The position numbers were made by a program, and so were the translations under genes. Positions 51,910 to 58,330 of a DNA stretch of 64,000 bases are shown here, one piece after another. The first letter of the stretch is position 1. Every line of letters starts with the position of its first letter. Source of the stretch: JANQPA01 sp964548175 (GTDB taxonomy: Bacteria > Bacteroidota > Bacteroidia > Chitinophagales > Saprospiraceae); the NCBI GenBank assembly GCA_964548175.1, contig CAZJQS010000006.1:71706-135705 (forward strand), given 5' to 3'. Below the pieces are notes generated by a model, which searched no databases, was not told the origin of the DNA, and saw only the letters and a list, made by a program, of their open reading frames with translations.

Positions 51910-53004
51910 ATGCATTGCGAAAACGTATTGAAAACAATCGGCAACACTCCATTGATCCATCTTGGGCGCATGTTTGCGAATTTTCCCGCTCATGTTTTTG
52001 CTAAAGTGGAGTCGTTTAATCCCGGGCAGTCCGCCAAGGACCGCATTGCTCTTTTTATGATCGAAGAAGCAGAGCGCAAAGGCCTGCTGAAACCGGGAAG
52101 CACTATTGTTGAAGCCACCTCCGGCAACACGGGTTTTGGCCTGGCTATGGTAAGCGCCATCAAAGGCTACAAATGCGTGCTGACGGTCAGCAGCAAGGCT
52201 TCAAAAGAAAAATTGTCGCTGCTTCGCTCCCTGGGTGCGGAAGTTGTAGTCTGCCCATCTGACGCAGCTCCTGAAGATCCTCGTTCTTACTACGCTCGTG
52301 CAGAGCAGCTGGCCAGGGAAATTCCCAATTCTTATTACGTGGCTCAGAACTTTAACCTCGATAATTCTGAAGCGCATTATCGTACTACCGGCCCCGAAAT
52401 ATGGGAACAGACGCAAGGGAAGATCACTCACTTCGTTTGTTGTGTAGGCACCGGCGGAACAATGTCCGGCACAGCCCGGTTCTTAAAAGAACAAAATCCG
52501 GACATCCAGATCATAGGCGTGGACGCTTATGGCTCGGTCTTGAAAAAGTATTGGCAGACGGGTATTTTTGATCAAAATGAGATCTATTCCTACAAAGTCG
52601 AGGGATTGGGTAAAACCATCATCCCGGATAATATAGCTTTTGACCTCATCGATGACTTTATCAAGGTCACAGATAAAGACAGTGCCCTCAGGGCTCGTGA
52701 AGCCGCCCGAAAAGAAGGCATGCTGATCGGGTATTCCAGCGGGTCGACTTTACAATGTATCCACCAGCTGAGAAGCCGGCTGGGCAAGGACGATCTGGTC
52801 GTGGCGTTGTTCTCCGACCACGGATCAAGATATCTCGGCAAGATCTTTAACGACGACTGGATGCGTCAGCAAGGATTTTTACAACCTCATGACCAAAATG
52901 GGGCGGAATCGTCCAGTTATGAAAGCATGAAAAGGAAGTTGCGTGCTTACAGATTAAAATATAAGAAGTATCTTCGCCAAACGATGGAGTCATTGAAATT
53001 CTAA
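51910..53004 (+). CDS. PLP-dependent beta-replacement enzyme, cysteine/cysteate synthase-like
   Basis: This is a 364-residue fold-type II PLP enzyme. IGNTPLIHL opens the family pattern. The PLP lysine is Lys43 in GQSAKDR (most cysteine synthases and CBS read GxSVKDR). TSGNTG (70-75) is the substrate loop, GTGGTMSG the phosphate loop, and YSSGSTLQC the ring-nitrogen serine. About 45 extra residues follow the core. It would combine a serine derivative (O-acetyl- or O-phosphoserine) with sulfide, sulfite or another nucleophile. Its partner gene, 26 bases downstream, looks like a lipid 2-hydroxylase. That favours a lipid role such as cysteate for sulfonolipids, but plain cysteine synthesis remains possible. 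Confidence 0.82.
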   Translation: MHCENVLKTIGNTPLIHLGRMFANFPAHVFAKVESFNPGQSAKDRIALFMIEEAERKGLLKPGSTIVEATSGNTGFGLAMVSAIKGYKCVLTVSSKASKEKLSLLRSLGAEVVVCPSDAAPEDPRSYYARAEQLAREIPNSYYVAQNFNLDNSEAHYRTTGPEIWEQTQGKITHFVCCVGTGGTMSGTARFLKEQNPDIQIIGVDAYGSVLKKYWQTGIFDQNEIYSYKVEGLGKTIIPDNIAFDLIDDFIKVTDKDSALRAREAARKEGMLIGYSSGSTLQCIHQLRSRLGKDDLVVALFSDHGSRYLGKIFNDDWMRQQGFLQPHDQNGAESSSYESMKRKLRAYRLKYKKYLRQTMESLKF

Positions 53005-53030
53005 TTGCTTTTACTTAAAAGATAGCGCTC

Positions 53031-53681
53031 ATGAAAAATACAGAGAAATTAAAAGCTCATGAGGAGTCCGTTAAGTTGTTCCAAAATAAATTCCTGGACA
53101 ACCTGACCAAGACTCATATCGCCATACCGATTACCTTATTCGTTTTGTATTCGGTGGGCTTGATCATTTATACTAAGATGCAAACCGAGCTGGGCAACTG
53201 GGAGATCGTCGGCCTTTTCTTTGCCGGCCTGCTTCTCTTTACCTTTACCGAGTACTGGATGCATCGCAAGTTGTACCATATCCCGGTAACGAACAAAGCC
53301 CGCGAACGCCTGCAGTTCATTATGCACGGCGCACATCATAATGCACCGAAAGACAAGCAGCGCCTGGCCATGCCGCCGGCATTGAGCATTGGTATCGGCA
53401 CTTTGCTGCTGCTGCTCTTTAAATTGGTGCTAAATCAATATGCCTTTTCTGTACTGGCTGGGTTTATGATCGGCTATGCTTCTTATTTGTTCGTTCATTA
53501 TATCGTCCACATCTTCCGTCCGCCCAACAACATTTTTAAGGCGCTGTGGACGAATCACGCCATCCACCACTATCAGGACGATACGGCTATGTTCGGCGTG
53601 TCTTCCCCGCTTTGGGATTACGTTTTCCAAACGCTCCCCAAAAGGAGGTCCGGCAAAAAACAGATCGAAGTGAAAGTCTAA
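53031..53681 (+). CDS. Fatty acid 2-hydroxylase-like membrane di-iron enzyme
   Basis: This is a 216-residue polytopic membrane protein of the fatty acid hydroxylase/sterol desaturase superfamily. The iron-binding histidines are ordered as in FA2H/Scs7: HRKLYH (78-83), HGAHHNAPKDKQRLAMPP (99-116), HYIVH (156-160) and NHAIHHYQDDTAMFGVSS (175-192), followed by WDYVFQT. That order, with the PKDKQRLAMPP stretch, is more like 2-hydroxylases of sphingolipid acyl chains than sterol enzymes. It follows the PLP enzyme by 26 bases and both are probably one transcript, ended by the hairpin that starts within its stop codon. Confidence 0.85.
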   Translation: MKNTEKLKAHEESVKLFQNKFLDNLTKTHIAIPITLFVLYSVGLIIYTKMQTELGNWEIVGLFFAGLLLFTFTEYWMHRKLYHIPVTNKARERLQFIMHGAHHNAPKDKQRLAMPPALSIGIGTLLLLLFKLVLNQYAFSVLAGFMIGYASYLFVHYIVHIFRPPNNIFKALWTNHAIHHYQDDTAMFGVSSPLWDYVFQTLPKRRSGKKQIEVKV

Positions 53682-53714
53682 AAAAAGGATGGCGCCAAGC
53701 GCCATCCTTTTTTT
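53681..53714. terminator. Shared bidirectional terminator
   Basis: AAAAAAAGGATGGCG and CGCCATCCTTTTTTT pair around CCAAG. The hairpin lies between two convergent genes and overlaps both stop regions, so it serves both directions. Confidence 0.88.
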
Positions 53715-54744
53715 AATGCTTTACCTTCTTGTTCATCACATAAAACCACAAGGGCGGCGCCATGGCCAGCAACATGGACGAGGGGTAGCCGAGCGGAAGC
53801 TGAGGCGATTCATCATGATGGTTCAATACCTGATACTTTTTACTAGCCAGATAGTGATGATCAGAGTGCCTCGTCAATTCATACAGGATGATCCTTCCCA
53901 ATTCGAAATTAGCATTCCATGAGTGCTTTGGCTCAACCCGCTCATAGCGGCCGTTAGGTAGTAATGTTCTCTCCAGGCCGTAGTGCTCGATGTAGTTGAT
54001 GGTCTCCAGTAACAAAAAGCCCACCACACCGGCCGCCAGGGCCATCATCATGATGGTGAAACCGGCAAAGGCCCAGACTAAAGCCAAATACAGTAGCTGC
54101 ATAAACTGAAAAAGAAGCATTTCATTGTGAAAACTCCAGAAGGGGCGTCCTTCCTGGTTCAATTTCCGGGCTTCCAGTTTCCAGGCGTTCAGGTAGCTGC
54201 CAATTGTGGAGCGCACCCAGAAGAAATACAGGGGTTCTCCGTACCTGGCAGTGGCCGGATCGAGTGGAGTAGCGACGTTTTTGTGGTGGCCACGGTTGTG
54301 CTCGATAAAAAAATGCATGTACATGGCCGGCAGCAGCAATAGTTTGGCTACCAACTGCTCTCGCGAATCAGGCCTGTGCCCTAACTCATGCCCGACATTA
54401 ATGCCGCAGGCGCCGAGGACAATGCCTACAGACAAGACCAGCCCTGTTACTTCATATGCCGCCAGGGCTTGTGAAGAAAGGGTGTACAGAAAAAGGCCGA
54501 TAATGCCGTATAAAATGGGCAGATTTAGGTAAAGCAGCCAGTCGAACAGGCGCTTTTTTAGCTTTTCATTGCGCTCCTCCAGCGTAAAGTTGCGTTCCGA
54601 ACGAGGCAAAAAAGGCTCTAAAGCCGGAATGATCCCAAAGGCAAAAATAACGGTGCTGTAAGACCAGGCGCCCTGCAACAAAAGGGCCAGAACGGCGCTC
54701 AGGGGGATCAGATAAGCGATCAGGTATTTTAAATCTCTCATCAC
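53713..54744 (-). CDS. alkB: AlkB-type membrane alkane monooxygenase
   Basis: This is a 343-residue polytopic di-iron enzyme. The four histidine blocks match AlkB: HELGH (119-123), HNRGHH (149-154), NYIEHYG (250-256, the AlkB signature) and HSDHH (293-297). AlkB hydroxylates the end of medium-chain alkanes or related chains, using rubredoxin as electron donor. No rubredoxin gene is seen nearby. In this phylum such enzymes may act on other hydrophobic chains. It converges on the hydroxylase gene and shares its terminator. Confidence 0.9.
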   Translation of the reverse strand: MMRDLKYLIAYLIPLSAVLALLLQGAWSYSTVIFAFGIIPALEPFLPRSERNFTLEERNEKLKKRLFDWLLYLNLPILYGIIGLFLYTLSSQALAAYEVTGLVLSVGIVLGACGINVGHELGHRPDSREQLVAKLLLLPAMYMHFFIEHNRGHHKNVATPLDPATARYGEPLYFFWVRSTIGSYLNAWKLEARKLNQEGRPFWSFHNEMLLFQFMQLLYLALVWAFAGFTIMMMALAAGVVGFLLLETINYIEHYGLERTLLPNGRYERVEPKHSWNANFELGRIILYELTRHSDHHYLASKKYQVLNHHDESPQLPLGYPSSMLLAMAPPLWFYVMNKKVKH

Positions 54745-54787
54745 ACCAGGTATTGTTTTGTTTTAAGATAAGTGTATGACTGAACAT

Positions 54788-54842
54788 GTTTCAGTAGACC
54801 TTTGATGCCGCCCGCCGGGCGGCATCAAAGGTCTACTGAAAC
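54788..54842. repeat. Perfect 55-base hairpin
   Basis: GTTTCAGTAGACCTTTGATG plus CCGCCCG pairs exactly with CGGGCGGCATCAAAGGTCTA plus CTGAAAC, with a single C between. All 27 bases of each arm pair. It lies just upstream of the alkB start and abuts a truncated family 1 element on its right. Confidence 0.85.
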
Positions 54843-54935
54843 GGGGTTGTGTAAATAGTCAGTCCCTCTTCCCGCCTGACGGCCGGCAGCTTTGCTCGGC
54901 TAAATAATTCTATTTTGTGAGTTTTTTGCCGATCA
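54843..54935. repeat. Truncated family 1 element (left half)
   Basis: GGGGTTGTGTAAATAGTCAG, CTCTTCCCGCCTGACGGCCG and AATAATTCTATTTTGTGAG are the left half of family 1. The match stops inside the central stem at TTTTTTGCCGA, where unrelated sequence begins. Confidence 0.72.
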
Positions 54936-54951
54936 GCAGCATACTAAATTT

Positions 54952-55041
54952 AACATGAGTTCGGAGATTCCCAAGGCCCCGCCAGGGCAAAATGTTGGTA
55001 GAAAAAAAAAAGGAAATTTCCGAACTTACGTTAAATTTAAG
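54952..55041. repeat. Inverted-repeat element inserted next to the truncated element
   Basis: Arms TAAATTTAACATGAGTTCGG and CCGAACTTACGTTAAATTTA pair at most positions (TAAATTTAAC/GTTAAATTTA and AGTTCGGA/TCCGAACT). An inner GGCCCCGCC and A10 run lie between. It may have interrupted the family 1 element beside it. Confidence 0.6.
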
Positions 55042-55176
55042 AAAAATTATTGTTAAGCGGCGATTTCGCTGCAGACGTAAATAGGCAGCCGCCTTTGTTT
55101 TTCTCCTGGGGGGCTACTCTTTTTCTTTATTCGACAAATCATCTTCATTTTAACCATAATTTTGGTCTAGAATACA

Positions 55177-55184
55177 TACATTTG
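55177..55184 (+). promoter_or_regulatory. Candidate -7 box (TACATTTG)
   Basis: TACATTTG fits TAnnTTTG and lies 65 bases before the start of the SerB-SerA fusion. No -33 TTTG at the proper distance is clear. Confidence 0.45.
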
Positions 55185-55248
55185 TGCCTTTGAAGGAGCC
55201 CTAATCAAGATCACCATAAATTAAGGCAAAAACAGCTGATGCGCTCCT

Positions 55249-57138
55249 ATGAAACAATCGTACTTGGTTATTGACTTTGACAGCACCTTTACCAGAGTGG
55301 AGGCGCTGGACGCCCTCTGCGAGATCGTCCTGGAAGGGGCGGATCATAAGCAGCAGGTCCTGGAGGAAATACAGAACATAACCGATCAGGCCATGGAAGG
55401 GACCCTGGATTTCCGAACCTCTCTGTCCAAACGTCTGAACCTGCTCAGAGCCCATAAAAGCGATATCCAGCGCCTGATCGATCGCCTCAAAAATGAAATA
55501 TCGGACTCTTTCCAGCGAAACCGCTCCTTCATTACTTCCCGAAAAGATCAGGTGTTTATCGTTTCTAACGGCTTCAGGGACTTTATCGTGCCGGTAGTGG
55601 AAAGTTACGGTCTCAAAGCGGAGCATGTTTTTGCTAACGAGTTCGAGTACGATGAGCACGGCTATGTCAAAGGATTTAACCTGGATAACCCGCTTTCCGA
55701 AAGCGGCGGCAAACCCCGGGTCATCAGCCAGCTGAAACTGGAAGGCCAGGTTTACGTTATTGGAGACGGATATAACGATTTTGAAATACGAAAAGCTGGT
55801 TACGCCAGCAAGTTTTACCTTTTTACCGAAAATGTCGAGAGAGAAACTGTAAAACCAAGCGCCGATCATATCGCGCCTAATGTTGATGAAATCTTATACG
55901 AATTAAAAATGAGCAGAGCACTTTCTTATCCGAAAAACCGGATCAATGTACTTTTATTGGAGGGCGTCCATTCTAACGCCGTTAAGCTGTTTGAAAGAGA
56001 GGGATATAATGTGGAATACCTGACTACCGCATTATCAGAGGAGGAATTATGCGAAAAAATTGAGGACGTTAATATTCTTGGGATTCGTTCAAAAACTAAT
56101 GTGAGCGCCAGGGTGATCGAAAAAGCTAAACGCCTGATCAGCATCGGAGCCTTTTGTATCGGCACCAATCAGATCGACCTGGATGCCTGTAGCGAACACG
56201 GCGTGGCCGTGTTCAACGCGCCTTACGAAAATACCCGCTCCGTAGTAGAACTGGCCATCGCAGAGATGATCCTCCTGGTCCGCAACCTGCCGGATAAGAT
56301 CATGGCTATGCACAATGGCAAATGGGAAAAATCCGCCAGCAGCGCCCGCGAACTGAGAGGCAAAAAACTGGGCATCATCGGATACGGCAATATCGGCGCC
56401 CAACTGTCCATCGTCGCTGAAGCCATGGGACTCGATGTCTACTTCTACGATATCGTGGATCGCCTGGCCCTGGGCAACGCCACCAAGTGCCAGTCCCTTG
56501 AAGAATTACTCAACATTGCAGACATCGTCAGCCTGCATATCGACGGCCGCCCTTCTAATGATAACCTCTTCGGAGAAAAGGAATTCGGCATGATGAAAAA
56601 CGGCGCCATCTTTATGAACCTCGCCCGGGGTAAAGTCGTCGATGTAGCTGCCTTGAAAAATGCCATCGAGATCGGAAAGATTAAAGGCTGCGCGGTAGAC
56701 GTTTTCCCCAAAGAACCTAAAAGCAACGACGAACCTTTCGAATCCGAACTGATGGGAATGCGAAATACCATCCTGACTCCGCATATCGGAGGCAGCACCA
56801 TCGAAGCTCAGCAAAATATCGGCAACTTTGTACCCAGCAAAATAATCGGCTATATCAATACGGGCAGTACTTACGGCAGCGTCAACCTGCCCAACGTCCA
56901 GTTGCCGCCGCTGGAAGGCGCTCACCGCCTGCTGCATATTCATAAGAATATTCCTAATGTCCTGGCACACATCAATACCATTTTGTCCAGAAACAGCACC
57001 AATATCGTCAGCCAATACCTCAAAACCAATGAGCAGGTCGGCTATGTCATCACCGATATCAACAAGGAGTACGACGAACAGGTGATCAAAGAATTGAAAG
57101 TCATAGAAGGTACGATCTGGCTGAGAGTGCTGTATTGA
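55249..57138 (+). CDS. Phosphoserine phosphatase-like HAD domain fused to phosphoglycerate dehydrogenase
   Basis: This is a 629-residue soluble fusion. Residues 1-215 are a HAD phosphatase of SerB type: DFDST (9-13), IVSNGFRDFI, and the acidic GDGYNDFEI loop. About 230-545 are SerA-type 3-phosphoglycerate dehydrogenase with GYGNIG (Rossmann), LARGKVVDVAALKNAI and HIGGST around the catalytic Arg/Glu/His. About 555-629 form an ACT domain (HIHKNIPNVLAHINTILSRN, YVITDINKEYDE), usually a serine sensor. The fusion joins the first and last steps of serine synthesis; SerC, the middle step, is not in the window. It likely makes serine and is restrained by it. It has a promoter-like box of its own. Confidence 0.88.
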   Translation: MKQSYLVIDFDSTFTRVEALDALCEIVLEGADHKQQVLEEIQNITDQAMEGTLDFRTSLSKRLNLLRAHKSDIQRLIDRLKNEISDSFQRNRSFITSRKDQVFIVSNGFRDFIVPVVESYGLKAEHVFANEFEYDEHGYVKGFNLDNPLSESGGKPRVISQLKLEGQVYVIGDGYNDFEIRKAGYASKFYLFTENVERETVKPSADHIAPNVDEILYELKMSRALSYPKNRINVLLLEGVHSNAVKLFEREGYNVEYLTTALSEEELCEKIEDVNILGIRSKTNVSARVIEKAKRLISIGAFCIGTNQIDLDACSEHGVAVFNAPYENTRSVVELAIAEMILLVRNLPDKIMAMHNGKWEKSASSARELRGKKLGIIGYGNIGAQLSIVAEAMGLDVYFYDIVDRLALGNATKCQSLEELLNIADIVSLHIDGRPSNDNLFGEKEFGMMKNGAIFMNLARGKVVDVAALKNAIEIGKIKGCAVDVFPKEPKSNDEPFESELMGMRNTILTPHIGGSTIEAQQNIGNFVPSKIIGYINTGSTYGSVNLPNVQLPPLEGAHRLLHIHKNIPNVLAHINTILSRNSTNIVSQYLKTNEQVGYVITDINKEYDEQVIKELKVIEGTIWLRVLY

Positions 57139-57195
57139 ATGGTAGAAAGTAGAAGGTAGAAAGTAGAAAGTAGAAGGTAGAAGGTAGAAGGTAGG
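57139..57195. repeat. Heptamer tandem tract (TAGAAAG/TAGAAGG)
   Basis: The sequence just after the SerB-SerA stop is eight or so copies of GTAGAAA/GTAGAAG-type heptamers: GGTAGAAAGTAGAAGGTAGA, then further like units. The same heptamers occur as two or three copies at the left end of family 2 elements near 34.2 and 63.5 kb. Confidence 0.75.
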
Positions 57196-57286
57196 TGAAA
57201 GGGTTTTGAGTAGCGGGCATTGGCAAATCAGTGGAAAATAGTATATTTACCTGGGTGCTTTCTGCTGAACGATAAATCGATTATTT

Positions 57287-57709
57287 ATGCCTAAGCCAGG
57301 TCAATTTCTTGCATTTTTGCTCCTTGGCGCCGTTCTAATGGGCTGTACGGCGCTCAATCCCAGCCTTTCCGGCACAGGAGGTTATCGCGTGGAACGCATT
57401 ATTACAGATAATTCCCTGCCGGAAGAAACAGGTAAGATAATCGGTGTTGTTAAAGATGCCCAGACCGGAGAGCGCCTTGCCAAAGGCAAGGTCTTCGTGT
57501 ATACGATTGATCAACAATACGCGCTTAATGCCGATGGTAGCTTTTCAGAAGAGATACCCGCAGGAAAATATGTCATTGCCTTTGAAAGTGAGGGATATAG
57601 CTCGATAACCACCGCTAACGTACTGATCAGAACAAAAACCTCTACTTTCCTGAATGTCCAGTTGCGTCCGGCCCGGGCCGGTTCCAATCCCAGCAAAACG
57701 ACCAATTAA
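57287..57709 (+). CDS. Small lipoprotein with carboxypeptidase-like regulatory domain
   Basis: This is a 140-residue predicted lipoprotein; Cys20 follows AVLMG. The body is a single CarboxypepD_reg-like beta-sandwich: GKIIGVVKDAQTGERLAKGK, ALNADGSFSEEIPAGKYVIA, FESEGYSSI, ending in a strand TSTFLNVQLRP. Such domains occur alone on the cell surface in Bacteroidota and may bind or support other proteins. Partners are unknown. Confidence 0.78.
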   Translation: MPKPGQFLAFLLLGAVLMGCTALNPSLSGTGGYRVERIITDNSLPEETGKIIGVVKDAQTGERLAKGKVFVYTIDQQYALNADGSFSEEIPAGKYVIAFESEGYSSITTANVLIRTKTSTFLNVQLRPARAGSNPSKTTN

Positions 57710-57741
57710 ACCGGCCTTCCAAATTCCGGTATGTGTGCTGT

Positions 57742-58248
57742 TCAAAAAGCGAGAATACCTTTGAGCCCTGCCGGAACGATCTCCAAATGAACGCTGACCG
57801 GGTTCTTATTGTCCCGGTAAATGTGCTGAATCTGGTCGTTGTATTGTTCCACCGCTTTTCGGCGATATCGCCCTGAGACGACCTGAAAAACGATCCCTCC
57901 CACCAACCCGCTAATGCCCCACAATTTGAGCTCCTGACTGATCCTGGGGTTACGGGATTCCACAATAAATCCGGACAATACGAAAATACTGCCCAGACTG
58001 TAGCTGGCGATACTGATCTGTTCGCTGATATTGGATATTCGAATGCTTTCGTAGGCATTCGGGTAGTCGGACATGAACCACTGCATCACAGCAGGGTTCA
58101 TTTTTTTCCCATTTAACAGATAAGAAGAATTCAGGAAAGCATGATGAGCCACAATGGTATCACTGGCCATTCTGTTGTAAGTAGGTTGCGCACTTAAAGA
58201 AATAGAATAAAGCCATAGGGTTAGGCATGAAAAAAGGGACAATCGCAT
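57742..58248 (-). CDS. Exported membrane-type protein of unknown function
   Basis: This is a 168-residue protein with an N-terminal signal peptide (SISLSAQ, about 1-20), then a soluble part and two hydrophobic stretches (about 80-98 and 106-122) with a basic YRRKAVEQYNDQIQHIYRDN tail. I recognise no family. It lies 82 bases downstream of the M14 gene on the same strand, but a strong hairpin separates the two. Confidence 0.65.
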   Translation of the reverse strand: MRLSLFSCLTLWLYSISLSAQPTYNRMASDTIVAHHAFLNSSYLLNGKKMNPAVMQWFMSDYPNAYESIRISNISEQISIASYSLGSIFVLSGFIVESRNPRISQELKLWGISGLVGGIVFQVVSGRYRRKAVEQYNDQIQHIYRDNKNPVSVHLEIVPAGLKGILAF

Positions 58249-58290
58249 GGTTTCATTTTAACTCTACAGCAGAAAGATAATAAAACCATG

Positions 58291-58327
58291 ATAAAGAAAT
58301 ACGGCGCGCCGCGCCGTATTTCTTTAT
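58291..58327. terminator. Perfect 18-base-arm hairpin after the M14 gene
   Basis: ATAAAGAAATACGGCGCG and CGCGCCGTATTTCTTTAT pair fully around one C. Its A/T flanks suit an intrinsic terminator in both directions. On the minus strand it directly follows the M14 stop codon. Confidence 0.8.
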
Positions 58328-58330
58328 TCT

